DNA of 64,000 nt from assembly GCA_022376925.1 (NCBI GenBank), contig JAIOJX010000002.1, positions 66,302,001 to 66,366,000 on the forward strand, written 5' to 3'. This document shows positions 1 to 12,990 of the stretch, piece by piece. Under the pieces are notes generated by a model. It was not told the DNA's origin. It did not search any database and was given only the letters and a program-made list of their open reading frames with translations. Source of the DNA: Tragulus kanchil (lineage: Eukaryota > Chordata > Mammalia > Artiodactyla > Tragulidae). Every line of letters begins with the position of its first letter. The stretch's first letter is position 1. Both the position numbers and the translations under genes were made by a program.

Positions 1-42
1 AGTAGACAGAGTGAAAGAAAAGCACAGAAAAGGTTATCTATA

Positions 43-119
43 GAGTTGGCCAAAAAGTTTGTTAGGGTTTTTCAGCAAGATGTTACAGAAAAATCCAAAC
101 CAACTTTTTGGCCAACCCA
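43..119. mobile_element. Mariner-type MITE
   Basis: This is a 77 bp near-perfect palindrome. It opens with TTGGCCAAAAAGTTTGTT and closes with AACTTTTTGGCCAA, the terminal inverted repeat style of Tc1/mariner MITEs known from ruminants and primates. TA dinucleotides flank it at 41-42 and 120-121, as expected for mariner target-site duplication. It has no coding capacity and would fold as a long hairpin if transcribed. Confidence 0.88.
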
Positions 120-1312
120 TATCTTGCCCAAGGTCTGATTCAGCCACTAAGTGACAAAGCCAAGATTCAAACCTAGGCAGCCTGCTTTCAGTGCTTCAGA
201 TGTGTTTTCTTGTGTGTTTAAAAACAAATGAATGAAATAAGTATTTGAAAGACTGTTTCTCATAAGGTTCTTTTCCAAAGGAAAAAAAAATGAGCTGGTG
301 ATGAAGAGATCTGAGCTCATGCATGCAGCCTCCAACTGGGCCAGCCCAGCTCCTCTCGCCTCCCATCAACCTCTAGTCCCAGTGACTACTGAGCTGCCAA
401 GCACATTTACCCCTTCTCACTGTTGGCCAAATAATAAATAGTATAAACGAGGGATTAATCAAGGACTAATACTAAGCACCTGCTGCTAGAAGACTCCGAG
501 GAATAGGAGAATAGAAGACATAATTGAAGTCCTTGGAAAACATCCAATCAAAAGGACTGTACAAACAGGCATTAGGTCACCTACCCTACTAACAGGCAGT
601 TAAGTGTAATAAACATACATATAGAAATTTCCTGCTTTAACACACTAACTTCTCAACTGGGATAATCGCTAAATGCATCGGATGGGTTAGACTTCAAATA
701 GAATGAAGGTTAGGGGAAATAAAGGCATTTTAAACAGAAAAAAAAAAAAAAAAAAAAACCTCATGTGAGCAAATGCATGGGAACAATGAGTCCTGCAATT
801 CAGTTGAAGCACAGAGTAAACAGTCTCAGAAGACAGCTGAAAAGGTAGGTTGGGTCCAGACCAAATAGAATGTGGAATATCGTAAGTAAGAAAAGTAGCC
901 TCCAGACACTGAGACGTTCCTAAAAATCTGAGCAGGGAAACGATATCATCAAAGGGCAGTAATAGAAGGACAAATCCAGTTTGAAGTGTGAAACTGAACA
1001 GAGGGAGGGAGTGATGAATGGAAACAAGAATCAGTGAAGAAACTTTTGCAATAATCGTAACTAAAACTGATTTGGGCCAGAACACTGGCAAGCTGAAATT
1101 TGGACTTGATTCATTATGAATCGAAACTAACAAGTATTGTTAATAAATGAGTGTGGAGACCTGAAGGAGAATATTTAAAGATACGGTCAAATTTTTCAAC
1201 CTGTGGAAGAGAATTGAGGTATCACTATAAAATAGCAGCAAAGTCAGTGACAAGCAAGGTGAGCACAATTGTGCAAAAGATTTTTCCCCCCAAGGTTGAA
1301 CAATGAAAGGAA

Positions 1313-1428
1313 TGTGTGTATGTGTCTGTGTGTGTGTGTGATAGTCACTCAGTCGTGTGTGTGTGTCAGTCGCTTAGTCATATGTGTGTGTGTATGTGTG
1401 TCACTCAATCACGTGTGTGTGTGTGTGA
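1313..1428. repeat. (TG)n microsatellite with embedded SINE-tail motifs
   Basis: Short TG runs alternate with copies of a CACTCAGTCGTGT-like motif near 1346, 1369 and 1401. That motif is the 3' end of the adjoining Bov-tA element, so the SINE end and its TG tail appear to have been amplified together as an irregular minisatellite. Confidence 0.85.
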
Positions 1429-1627
1429 GTTGCTCAGTCGTATCCAACTCTCTGTGACCCCATGGACTGTATCCCACCAGGCTTCTCTGTCCATGGAATT
1501 CTCCAGGCAAGAATAATTGAGCAGGTTGCCATTTCCTTCTCCAGGGGATCTTCCCAACCCAGGGATGGAACCCTGGTCTCCTGCACTGCTAGAAGATTCT
1601 TTACCATTTAAGACACCAGGGAAGCCC
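1426..1627 (-). mobile_element. Bov-tA SINE
   Basis: Read on the minus strand, it begins with GGGCTTCCCTGGTGTC and has the B-box-like GGTTCCATCCC. It continues through the Bov-A part (GGAAATGGCAACC, CATGGACAG, CATGGGGTCACAGAG) and ends in CGACTGAGCAAC. This is the tRNA-Glu plus Bov-A architecture of ruminant Bov-tA. It carries many substitutions, so it is not recent. Confidence 0.93.
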
Positions 1628-1700
1628 ATATGAAAGGAATGGCAAATACAAAGGGGCCAGTTTAAGGATTATGTATCCTTGAACTGTAAGCAATCGATGC

Positions 1701-1768
1701 CACATGTCTTATGGGATCCCTGTAGTGGAAGCATGGAGTCCTAACTGCTGGATCACCAAGGAATTCCC
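1701..1768 (-). mobile_element. CHR-type SINE fragment
   Basis: The minus strand begins GGAATTCCTTGGTGATCC and has the body typical of CHR SINEs (GTTAGGACTCCATGC, GGGATCCCATAAG). Only about 70 bp remain, and the 3' half is missing. Confidence 0.7.
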
Positions 1769-2284
1769 CCAGGATATTTTTATTTTGTATGTAATGTGGA
1801 GGATACCTAAAAGCTTTGAACAAGTAAGAGGAGACAGTGTTGATGAGTGAGAAACAGACGAAAGATACAAATTTAAGAGACCCTATCTGAATAAAGCTCC
1901 AGAAAGGGAGTTCAAGTACGTCATCCCACATACTGCTCTCCTCCTGGGTGCCCCTTCTCAATAAACTCCCTTGTTTTGTTAGCACATGTGTTTCCTTGAA
2001 CGATTCATTTCTGAATGCCAGACAAGAGTACACTTTCAGGCCCTGAGAACCATTCCCCTTCCTGTGATACATGGAATAAGATTGTAGCAGAACACTTGTA
2101 AGAGTTTCTGTCAAAAGGACTGCAATGAACAGTCCTAAAAGAGAAAGGAAGGGGGTTTCCAGATAGTAGGAAAATCAGACCTGTGGGCAAAGAGCTTATC
2201 CAATTCCCCTTAGCAGCATGAGATTTGCATCACAAAAAGGCAAAAGGGAAAATTATTAGGATAATAAAGACAGCAATCTGGACG

Positions 2285-2548
2285 GATGGACTGTTTATGT
2301 CACTCAAAATTCCTATGCTGAAACTCTAACCCAATGTGACAGTACTTGTAGGCAGAGCTTTGGACGAGGTTATAATGTCCTAAGGGTAAAGCACTCAAGA
2401 ATAGGACCAGTGCTCTCAAAATCAGAGAACTGGCTAGCCCTCTCTCCATCATGTGAGCATACAAGAAACACTGGAAGAAGATTTCTGTTGTTTTTAAACC
2501 ATCCTAATCTACAGTATTGTGTTATGGTAGCCCAGATGGACTATAACA
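2285..2548 (+). mobile_element. MaLR-type (MLT1-like) LTR remnant
   Basis: Recognisable blocks in order are the TCACTCAAAATTCCTATGCTGAAACTCTAA start region, CCAATGTGACAGTA, the CATGTGAGCATACAAGAAAC block, the TTTCTGTTGTTTTTAAACC block and a TATTGTGTTATGGTAGCCC end. Their order matches MLT1-type mammalian ERVL-MaLR LTRs. No internal retroviral sequence adjoins it. It is an old, diverged solo LTR. Confidence 0.65.
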
Positions 2549-4009
2549 ATGACCAGAAGCCCCATCAAAATTCTGAGTTTACCAATATCCTCATAGTCAA
2601 AAAAAAAAAGGAATTTTTGGACTATCACCATTTTTTAATCCTATGGTCACCAAAATTCAAACAAATTCAACTACTTGATGGTAACAAAAGGTTAAGCCAT
2701 ATGCAAAAAAATCACAAATTTGAGAACTAGGGGGTAGAAGAGTTTTGAGACGCAGTTTCTTCAACAGGTAATTGAGGAGAAAATGACAAGCTCTCATGGT
2801 TCACCAACAAGATACCTACTGGTGCTGAATTTAGAGGAACCCTATACAATCCAAGTTTGAAGAAGCTAATGGAAGATGGTGAAGGCAGCTCCTGAATGTC
2901 TATAGACATGGTGATGATGTGCGGAAAACAGCAGAAATGGATGCAGTAGACTACAAAGAAGGAGTCTGTTAAATAACTGTGGTCAGAAACAATGGCAAAG
3001 ATGAAGCACAGAAATAAGAAACAGGCCTTTCTTTTCCAAGGAAATCTGGAAGAGAGTTGAGGTGAGGGGTCCTCCACAGGAAGAAGACTCCAGAAAAGAG
3101 GCAGAATGGCTAACAACTCAGATTTCCTCACAGTTCATTAAATATTAAACGACGAGAAAATGAAATAGGGGAATCATGAATGGAGGGAAGATGGAAGGAG
3201 CTGTTGTAAAGAAATAGAAGCAACTTTGTCATTAACATAGCTTTATCCCAATACCTAGAGAACCAAAGTGACAAGGTGTGGAGCACGGGAAAAGAAGAGT
3301 TCGGGTTCTTCAAGATGATTACCAGCACAGCAGTGGGTGAGAGATAAGCTTTGCATCTAGGGCAGCAATAATGGCTAACAGATGAAGGAAGCATGAAACT
3401 GGCATGCTTTGGGAGGTAGCTCCAAACTAGCAAACTGGGAGGATCAAATGCTTTGTTTGGAGTCAGGCCCAGCCCGAGATCCTGGCTCCATCACATGAGA
3501 GCTTTAAGAGCTTCTCCTCTCACCTCTTTGCTCCCTTCAACTCCTACTCTGTGAGTTTCCAACATCCATTCCTACTGCATGTGGCTGCAGTTAATGAAAT
3601 AATGGGTACTTGTAAAGTACACAGCTGAACCTGTACACACACACATACACAAATTAAAGACAGCTACCATTGTGAGAAGGAAGGAGGCACTGAATAGTCT
3701 CAGACAGAGGCTGTGAAAAGCGCTAAAACCCTCAGGCAGACTGTGGAAGACAGAGACCTCAGACAGAGGAAGGTAACAGCACATTCATGAGAGCAAGTCC
3801 CTCTGTAAGTGGAGCTTAACCTCCAGGGTGAGGGAAATCAAGCTGTAATGGGGAGTTGGTCGTGATGAAAATTTTGCACCATTTGCCTGTAATATTAATG
3901 CTTCATCGCTTAAGGATTCTGCACTTTAAAATCCTTCTTGTCTAAGCCTCAGAGAGATCTAGGGAGTGGGTGAAGAGACTGCCATGGAGATCTCTTCTTC
4001 CTTCGGCAA

Positions 4010-6158
4010 GGTAAAGATTAGGCTTCATCTGCTCTTGTTTCTCTAATGGTGGGTGCCATATGACTAAGAATACTTCATTCCTATTAAGGAACCAAAAACA
4101 GTATTGCTAAAGTTGTGTCTAAAACATCAGGCTACTCTTTTTATTAAACTGTTATAGCAGAACAGCTCTTTTTTATTTGGTTATATTTTTTTACAAAGAT
4201 ACTTTGGCAAAGGGGTGGAAGGCAGTAGCATCTTAGGAAAAACAAAAACAAACAGTCTCAGCACCTCTCACCGTGAAGCATGCCAACATTCTCTTTTTCC
4301 ACATTTAATTTGAAAGAAAATTAAAGAGATGGTGGTATGACATCTTGGCTGAACTTTAGAACCGTGCTAGCCAATCAAGAAGCATGGGTATCTGAAAGTC
4401 CTGCAGTCAGCCCGGGCTGTCCCAACAGGGACCAGAAAAGGAAGGGGGTCTCTGAGGGGCCAGGACGCTCCAGAGAAAAGTGAACTGAAAGAGTCTCTGG
4501 GCCAAACATTGTGTTGATAACCAGGAATTTTAAGGGCTGTTACAGGAATAGAACTACATTTGAAGTGTTTACTAATAGCAGCTTTAGGGGGGAAAAAAGC
4601 TCAGTTTTCCACTAAAAGTTGTAATGTAAAACAATGTTCCTACTGTCTGACAAATAATAATTTCTAGCACAATGCCTGACCTCCAGCAGGAACTCAAAAG
4701 AGCTCTGCTCAGTGAATCCATGTCCTGTGGAAAAGCCGATACGTCCCAGTGATCACGCCACAGTTCTAAAGTGGGTTTACTGAATGTCACTGATTCTGCA
4801 GTCCAGGAAGAGAACTCTGAATATTTACAATGTGATCAAGAAAGGAACAATTCTGATGTTAGAGGTCAAGAAGTACCACTAGCATCTATATGCTAATTCC
4901 TCCAAACCTAATAAAAGATTGACTTTAAAAACAAAAGTTTCTGTCGATCACCAAGTCCATGAGGTAGACACCTGGATTCAAAATCCAAGCCACTCTCAGA
5001 ACATTGATCCCTTTCTCCCTTTATTACTTAACAGGACATGTTCAAGATTATAAAGAAGTATGCACTTTAAAACCCCCCAAGTAAATCTAGATTGGCTAAG
5101 AGGGTAAAGATTAGGCTTCATCTGCTCTTGTTTCTCTAATGGTGGGTGCCATATGACTAAGAATACTTCATTCCTATTAAGGAACCAAAAACAGTATTGC
5201 TAAAGTTGTGTCTAAAACATCAGGCTACTCTTTTTATTAAACTGTTATAGCAGAACAGCTCTTTTTTATTTGGTTATATTTTTTTACAAAGATACTTTGG
5301 CAAAGGGGTGGAAGGCAGTAGCATCTTAGGAAAAACAAAAACAAACAGTCTCAGCACCTCTCACCGTGAAGCATGCCAACATTCTCTTTTTCCACATTTA
5401 ATTTGAAAGAAAATTAAAGAGATGGTGGTATGACATCTTGGCTGAACTTTAGAACCGTGCTAGCCAATCAAGAAGCATGGGTATCTGAAAGTCCTGCAGT
5501 CAGCCCGGGCTGTCCCAACAGGGACCAGAAAAGGAAGGGGGTCTCTGAGGGGCCAGGACGCTCCAGAGAAAAGTGAACTGAAAGAGTCTCTGGGCCAAAC
5601 ATTGTGTTGATAACCAGGAATTTTAAGGGCTGTTACAGGAATAGAACTACATTTGAAGTGTTTACTAATAGCAGCTTTAGAGGGGAAAAAAACGCTCAGT
5701 TTTCCACTAAAAGTTGTAATGTAAAAACAATGTTCCTACTGTCTGACAAATAATAATTTCTAGCACAATGCCTGACACCCAGCAGGAACTCAAAAGAGCT
5801 CTGCTCAGTGAATCCATGTCCTGTGGAAAAGCCGATACGTCCCAGTGATCACGCCACAGTTCTAAAGTGGGTTTACTGAATGTCACTGATTCTGCAGTCC
5901 AGGAAGAGAACTCTGAATATTTACAATGTGATCAAGAAAGGAACAATTCTGATGTTAGAGGTCAAGAAGTACCACTAGCATCTATATGCTAATTCCTCCA
6001 AACCTAATAAAAGATTGACTTTAAAAACAAAAGTTTCTGTCGATCACCAAGTCCATGAGGTAGACACCTGGATTCAAAATCCAAGCCACTCTCAGAACAT
6101 TGATCCCTTTCTCCCTTTATTACTTAACAGGACATGTTCAAGATTATAAAGAAGTATG
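4010..6158. repeat. Direct duplication D1, ~1.05 kb copies
   Basis: Copy 1 is 4010-5062 and copy 2 is 5103-6158, in the same orientation, with a 40 bp spacer (5063-5102). The copies are identical apart from a few changes: GGGGGG versus GAGGGG near 4587/5680, one extra A in a homopolymer, and CCTCC versus CACCC near 4680/5776. I recognise no gene or repeat family in the unit. It is most likely an assembly duplication. Confidence 0.97.
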
Positions 6159-8209
6159 TTTCTTTCATTATTCACAAAAATACCAAAACTCACAAGTATT
6201 AAAAGTTCTTTGGTGAGGAGGCGGCAATGGGTAATGGGAAGAAAAGTCTGGAATGCATGCAGCTGCAACACAAGCTTAGCTGAATCATATTCATCTTTTC
6301 TAGACGTCAGAAGATAGCCATCTTGTCTGTGTATGTTACACTGATACATATGTATATATACACACACATGCATCTTAAACAGTAAAAGACCTCTTCCTAC
6401 ATCTGCCTAAGTGAAGTCGCAGGGAAAACATGTGAACAATTTGCTAACTGCTTACTCCACTCAGACTGCCATCCAGTCGGCACTCCAGGATACACAGATA
6501 TGGTTGGAATTAAACTGTGTAATATAAAACACAGCTACATTTTTAATCTGTCCTTGCTACCTCGCCATCTTTAGTCACTCAAGGGGAGAACCCCTGTATC
6601 TTAGGGTCACACAAGTCAATATTCAATAAAACATGAAATCCCTCTTATCTCAGAGAAGCAAAAAGCCAGGGCATGTAGAGGTAAATGCTAAATGACTCCT
6701 TTTTCCAGACAGCGCGAATGATGCCCGCGGCTGCTTAAAGAAGGCTCCCCTGCACACATTTCACAGAGTATGGAAACCATTTGTTAATGAGAAGCCATAA
6801 TTTAGGCCTAGGGCCTTATGAAAAGAAAACGTTTATACATTTGCAGAACAGCATAATGAGATTTCACAAATGCAAAGATAAAACGTGCTATCATTTATCT
6901 TGGATTAAACTATCTGGGGTCTGATTGCCTTGAGAAATGTCCAAATCAAGAACAATTATAGATTTTCCTCACACCACATACACCATGAAACATTTAACAA
7001 ATACTTCTTTTAGTCTGTTCAACAGATTAGAAAGGAATAAATTGTCTATTCCGTTCCAGCCAAAATCAGTAAGATGGAGACACAGTAGGATCCACAGAAA
7101 AAAACGAGAACTAAGACAAGCGGTGAAAATGATCACTGGTCGCTTGTATTCCCCCTTACTCTAGGGAAGGAACAATCTCATGTCCAGCCATGCAGACTTT
7201 TCTCTTGGATCAAAATTGGCACCTGGAGACAAAAACATCATTTGCAAAACACATCTCTTTAGCTGAATGGACTTGCCAGTGGTCTGAAACACTGTGTGCT
7301 TCCAGCCCCATAATTCAAGTCTGGCACAGTGCGTTGATGCAATTCTGCCAAATTATACATAAAATGAACAAAAATTTTAATATTCATCCTATCAATTCCC
7401 TCTCTCAATACAAGGGAAACCCTCATTATGAGCTTTCTAGAAACAAAATTAACCATTTGGGTGTGCAAACAAAACACTAAGAAGCAAACAAACAAAGTAT
7501 CAAGAAAGCTGAAAAAAAAAAAAAAAAAAAAAACAAGAAGAAGAAGAGGGAAAAAGGAAAATAGCAAAGATCAAGACTGGAAACTGCATGAGTCAGGATC
7601 AGAGAGTAGGACCTGGGGACTAAGTGTCCAGCAGGACTCCACAACCAGAAGGCCATTTACTTGCCAGTGGTCACCCGTAGAAACACAGCTAGCAGTTTTC
7701 ACCACCTTACTGCTATTTAGTGTTACTTAATAGAACCTACAGGCATTATCTAGGACATGCAATATTACTAATGAATCTGAAATTTAATCATGTACCAGAA
7801 AACACCATTTGAAACTTTTCCATGTAAGTATTTAAATTGTTGTCTTTAATATCACGCATGACAGAGGCCTTACCAAGCACATGAAGTGGAACTTTGGGGA
7901 ATTTGTGACCTCATGTCTTGTCAGTAGAAGTGCTATATTCTATTACCAATGAAAAAATTGGACACTTTACTGCAACATGCTCTTCAACACACCTCAGGAA
8001 AATTCTTAAGCAATAGCTGCTTCTCACTCAGTGAATAACTTGATAAAATTAAAAAGTCAATTAGAGAGAAAGCCTGTAGTCCACTGTGACTCACTCAAAG
8101 AAATGAAAAGGTAAGGGACTGACATTCTAAAGACTTTTCTATTGTGAAAAGAAATATCTACATACAAGGGACTGCTTCTGTGTATTTGCTATATATTTCT
8201 GTGTAAAGT

Positions 8210-8388
8210 TAATGACAGAACTTTTTTGTCTTTACTGTGTGCTGGGTACTACGTTAAGTACTTTTAAAGTATCACTACTTAGTCCTCCCAATTACCCTAA
8301 GGAGGTAGGTACTCTTAATGTCCACTTAACAGATAGAAAAACTGAGGCTCAGAGAGGTTGAGCAACTTGAAGACACACAGCTTAGAAC
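8210..8388 (-). mobile_element. MIR SINE remnant
   Basis: The plus strand reads as the reverse complement of MIR. It has TTACTGTGTGCTGGGTACTA, a run through AGGAGGTAGGTACTCTTAATG, and the core ACTGAGGCTCAGAGAGGTTGAGCAACTTG. It is diverged and pre-dates the ruminant-specific SINE inserted at its edge. Confidence 0.82.
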
Positions 8389-8390
8389 CC

Positions 8391-8586
8391 AGTGAAAGTC
8401 TTTAGTCGCTCAATCATGTCCAACTCTTTGTGACTCCATGGACTGTTGCCAACAAGACTCCTTTGTCCATGGGATTATCCAGGCAAGAATACTGGAGTGG
8501 GTAGCCATTCCATTCGCCAGGGGATCAAACCTGGGTCTTCTGAATTGTACACAGATTCTTTACCATGTTGGCCACCAGGGAAGTCC
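8391..8586 (-). mobile_element. Bov-tA SINE
   Basis: The minus strand runs GGACTTCCCTGGTGGCC, then the B box region, GGAATGGCTACCCACTCCAG, CAAGAATAGTCTT-type Bov-A sequence, and ends GAGCGACTAAAGACTTTCAC. It lies directly against the MIR, which it probably truncated. It is complete at both ends but carries scattered substitutions. Confidence 0.93.
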
Positions 8587-9654
8587 TTTAGACTAGAGGG
8601 TGCTATCCATTAAGTACCCTGTCTCTCTCTACATGTCTCATGCCAGATCATGAGAAAGAAAAAATTTTTAAAGCAAATTCCTGAGGAACTTTAAGAAGGT
8701 AAATTCCGAGGCCACTGGAAAAGTGTGGGACTGACTGGTCAACATTTATTCACATTTAAATGAAGCCAGGCTTCATGACAATCCCAAACAGGTTAGCTAT
8801 TTCTAAGCTTCACTATAGAAATGAGTCACAAAGAAACAGTGAAATGATAGAAAATCTACTAGAATCAGGAAAATAGAAAGTAGTACATCAATTTTTCTAA
8901 GTTCCAACACTTGAAATCATCATTTTCATTTACTTGGAATCTTGGCTTTCCAAAATGACTTATTCTCTACAGACATGAATAGCTTAAGCTTTACTGTACC
9001 TTTAAAACTCTATTATTTAGAAAGAACACATAAAATTCTTCCCATTTCACATTTTCTTTTACCCTAAGATGGTAATTAAGTTCTTTAAAAGGTCTGTCAA
9101 AGTTCATAATTCCATAATCTCAGGAAATAAAAGCACTAGACCACTCACTGTTTATCCTACTGCAGTTAGTCAGCATTGGGAAATCTTCTGTTCCCTCTAA
9201 ACCACTTGTACTTCCAGGATGTATTTGTTTTAAATCTATTGCATTTTCAAACAATTTCCACAGCCCAGAAAAAAGGCCTTCTAATGAAAACAAATTGCCC
9301 TTTACTTATATTTAAGTGCTAGAATGTTTGCTTTCATAAGATTTTGGACTTGAGGTATAGATCAGTTAATCAGAATAATGCTTAAATTTAAGAAGAGTTT
9401 ATACAAGAGTAAGATCTATCTTTTTGGATAATCCATCACTTCTTTCAGAGCATAGAACTAAATAGCTGCAGTCTGCCTATTAAAAATTAGCAACAAAAGT
9501 ATGTATATACAGAAATGATGAAGCAAAGACAGCAAAACGGAAACTTTATTTTCATCTGTGGGTATGGAGATGTTTATTTTACTCTTCTTATGTTTCTGAT
9601 TATTTCAAGTTTATCAAAATTAAAAGTGAAAGATACATCTTTAAAGACTTTGGG

Positions 9655-9872
9655 AAAGTCATGTACATACGACCATGTGTGAAATGGCTAACCAACAAAA
9701 ATCTATTGTACAGCACATGGAACTGTGCTTAACGCTAGGTACCAGCCTGGATGGGAGTGGGGTCTAGGGGAGAATGGACACGTGTATATGTATGGCCGAG
9801 CCCCTTCACTGTTCACCTGAAACTATCACAAAACTAATTGGTTATACCCCAATAAAAATGTTTTTGGTGTTT
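9655..9872 (+). mobile_element. L1 3' UTR fragment
   Basis: The segment contains GCACATGGAACTGTGCTTA, CAGCCTGGATGGGAGTGG, GGGAGAATGGACACGTGTAT and CACCTGAAACTATCAC, and ends ACCCCAATAAAAATG. These blocks, in this order, form the 3' UTR and polyadenylation signal of ruminant L1 copies. A related piece lies at 31383-31605. It is a strongly 5'-truncated insertion. Confidence 0.78.
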
Positions 9873-10899
9873 TAAAAAAAATAAAGTAACAAAAGCCATA
9901 TTGATAAAATCTCATCTGGAATGAACAAAACAAAGAAATGAATTGCAAGCATGAATAATGAAGCAGTCTCCAGAGAAAACGCGGCCACTCCAGGGTCTAC
10001 ACACTGAACAGGACCTGAAATCTGGCTGGGCTGGATCATCAGTTCCCTCGTCACCCTCTGCAGAGAGGGGAGCAGCAGCCCATACACGCTAATGAGACCA
10101 AGGAGTAAGTTACCTACATCCCAGGAAAGAAGCAGCACCTGGAAAAAAAGCTGAGGCTCCACTGCTTTTTCCAGAGTTTCTTTTTACTGACTTTCAGATT
10201 TCTTCCTGGGAGATTAATTACAGTAACAGCTACAACAACACACCACAAATGAATCAAAAAGTGAAGAACCCTCTTACACTATAAAATCAAAACCACATGG
10301 AAGGATGTGTGCAGGAGCTGAAGAACGCCACGGGCCTCTCAGCGGCAACTGGGCGTCCGCAGCCCCACTGCACCACCACACTGCCTAGAACACATTCGGT
10401 GAGGAAAAAGAAAACTCCCTGTAATGTGAGAGGAGAGAATCAAAACTGCTCGTTGGTTTTTTTAAAGCTCATCTAAATACTAAAATAGATGCCTAGACTT
10501 GTCTCACTGGCAGTCACCAAGTTGAGAGCCAGCATTGCAGAAGCAGTTTTGGGGACAGGGGACAAAAACGAGGACTTCAAATTCTACTCAGTTTAGATTT
10601 AGGTTGAAGGACTCCATCAACAACAACAACAAAAATTAACTCTTCTTTTCAACTGACTTCTTTCACTGGACAGAAAAGTATGACTACTAAAAGATACATC
10701 AAATGATTTTAAATAATTTTTTAAAATACTACCTATTGCCTGGAAACCTTGTCAGTACTGATTAGCAATGCACAGGGTAAATGCACAAATGTTTCAAGAA
10801 TAGTATCCAACAGTCCTGGTCTTGTGAGGGCTTTTTTTCAGTATGGGTTAAAATGACATCCTTTTACAATTTATCTTTTAAGATTTTTTTTTTAATGTC

Positions 10900-11067
10900 A
10901 ACCATTTTAAAGTCTTTATTGAATTTGTTACAGTATTGCTTCTGTTCTATGTTTTGGTTTTTTGACCTTGATGCTGTGGGAATCTTAGCTCCCTGACCAA
11001 GAATCAAACCCACAACCCCTGCAAAGGAAAATTCAACATCTTAACCACTGGACTGCCAGGAAAGTTC
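10900..11067 (-). mobile_element. CHR-type SINE
   Basis: On the minus strand it starts at ACTTTCCTGGCAGTCCAGTG, has TTAAGATGTTG and the B-box-like GGGTTTGATTC, and then GGTCAGGGAGCTAAGATTCC. It ends with the CAAAAACATAGAACAGAAGC tail typical of CHR SINEs. It is diverged. Confidence 0.78.
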
Positions 11068-11825
11068 TTGTCAGGACTTTTGAAGAGACAAGTGAACAGC
11101 TGAAAAAAATTAATTTGAATATTATCCCATTAAATGAAGACAAATAGGGAGTTAAGCCTTAATAGGGAGTGAAATCTCTAGAGACAAAAGATGGACATTC
11201 AAATACTCACATTCAGTCTTTGAGGTCCAGAAAGATTCCAGGACTACACTCACAGTGAGAGCTGATGCCCCGCTAGAAGGAACTCCAACCCAGGACTCCT
11301 GACACATAAGCCAGTGGTTTTCTGCTTAACTATCTCCAAAGAATTCAAATCACATGCACATCAGTAGGCTCTGGAAACCTATGGTTAGCATAGTGCTTAC
11401 AGCTAACAGTCTTACATTGTACGTTTACAATTCACTAAAATGGCAGATCTTAGGTGTTCTTATCAGAAAATAATAATAATCAAAGAGAGGGGAGGAAACT
11501 TTGGGAGAAGATATGTATCTTTATGGCTTTGATGGCAGTGATGGTTTCCCAGGAGTGTACTTGTCCCCAAATTCATTTAATTGTATACATTAAATACATA
11601 CACATTCTTACATGTCAATTATATCCCAACAAAAAGTTTCTTTTAAATCACATACACAACCGGGGTTAAACCAGTCAATTTAAGTTTTTTTTTCTGTGGA
11701 TATTTTCCTTGGGCATTTCCATCTTAGTTATTGGGTAACCTTTATCAAACTAAAGTACATGATAAAATATTGGCTTGTATGTATAACTTTTAGAAAGTAA
11801 AAGGTATGTTAACATAAGAAAAACT

Positions 11826-12133
11826 TTAGGGGCTTCCCTGGTGGTCCAGTGGGTAAGGACACTGCCTTGCAGTGCAAGGGGCGCTGGTTCAATCCCTGGT
11901 TTGGGAAGATCCCACGTGCCCGCAGAGCAGCTGGACCAATGTGTGCAATCACCGAGCCGGAGCTCTGGAGCGCGTGCGCCCAGAGCCGGCGCTCTGCGAC
12001 GACAGAGGCCACTGCGACGGGAGGCCCACATGGGCCAAAAGAACAAATATGGTTGAAAATAGATAAATGAAAGAACAATAGAAGTGGCCCGCCCAGCCTC
12101 CTCCCTCCCCAACCCGCACGCCCGCCCCCAAAA
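11826..12133 (+). mobile_element. CHR-like tRNA SINE, complete, C-rich 3' extension
   Basis: The head is GGCTTCCCTGGTGGTCCAGT with an A-box-like TGGTCCAGTGGGTAA and a B-box-like GGTTCAATCCC. A GC-rich middle follows (CCGAGCCGGAGCTCTGGAGC), then a tail (AATAGAAGTGGCC) and a C-rich extension through CCTCCCTCCCCAACCC. A perfect 15 bp target-site duplication flanks it, AACATAAGAAAAACT at 11811-11825 and 12134-12148, so the ends are exact. Intact duplications and many CpGs point to a recent insertion by L1-type retrotransposition. Confidence 0.93.
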
Positions 12134-12311
12134 AACATAAGAAAAACTGGAGCTTTTTCAGCTGGGAAAGTATTTCTAATGTGACTAATGTTCACAGGGA
12201 AAAAAACTATATAAACTGGATCAAGCAAGAAGGAGATCATACAGAAAGCCAGGAAACGGACCACATGCAGACTTCGGGTTCTAGATTAACATGTTTCTCT
12301 GAACTCATTAC

Positions 12312-12598
12312 TTTTTTTTTTTTTTTTTTAAAGAAATCTGGCCTCTTTTATTGGTTTTTTAGCCGTTTATTTTAATCCATCTTTATTCTCCGGCCTGCAT
12401 GAGTCTCCCGCTGCAGTGACCTCTCCCGCTGCCGGTCCAGCTCTGGGCACATGCGCCCCAAAGAGCTGGCTGGTAATTGGATGCACCGGTCTAGCCGCTC
12501 TAGGGCACGTGGGATCTTCCCAGGCCAGGGATAGAACCGGCGCTCCTTGCACTGCAAGATGGACTCTTTACCCACTGGACCAGCAGGGAAGCCTCCTA
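12312..12598 (-). mobile_element. CHR-like tRNA SINE, complete
   Basis: The head on the minus strand is GGCTTCCCTGCTGGTCCAGT, with a B box GGTTCTATCCC, and the element ends in an AAAAGAGGCCAGATTTC-type tail and a poly-A tract (the T run at 12312-12330 on the plus strand). A 10 bp target-site duplication AACTCATTAC lies at 12302-12311 and 12599-12608. Its middle part differs from the 11826 copy, so it belongs to another subfamily. Confidence 0.92.
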
Positions 12599-12712
12599 AA
12601 CTCATTACATTTTGAAAGATGACCTTTGTACTACAGTTCACAACATTTGGTATTTCTAAGCACGTTCATTTTCTTTTCTTCACCAAACCAGTTTAAAATA
12701 AAAACTCCTTAA

Positions 12713-12990
12713 GAGGGACTTCCCTGGTGGTTCAGTGGGTGAGGACACCACAGTGCGGTGGAAGGGCCGCTGGTTCGACCCCTGGCCTGGGAGGATCCCG
12801 CGTGCCGCGGAGAGGCTGGGCCGATGTGTCCAACTACCGAGCCGGAGCTCTAGAGCGCAGGCGCCCGAGCTGGTGCTCTGCAGTAAGAAAGGCCACTGTG
12901 ATGGGAGGTCCACATGGGCGGAAGAACAAAGATGGATGGAAATAAATAAATGAAAGACCAATAGAAGTGGCCACAAAAAGAAAAAAAAAG
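12713..12990 (+). mobile_element. CHR-like tRNA SINE, complete
   Basis: The head is GACTTCCCTGGTGGTTCAGT and the B box is GGTTCGACCCC. The middle part is GAGCCGGAGCTCTAGAGCGC, and the tail AATAGAAGTGGCC is followed by an A-rich tract. Target-site duplication AACTCCTTAA lies at 12703-12712 and 12991-13000. It is the third such SINE within 1.2 kb and lacks the C-rich extension of the 11826 copy. Confidence 0.92.

Noticed and set aside
687..1133. 148-codon minus-strand ORF
   Set aside because: It contains a phenylalanine run from a poly-A tract and has no recognisable family, splice context or promoter.
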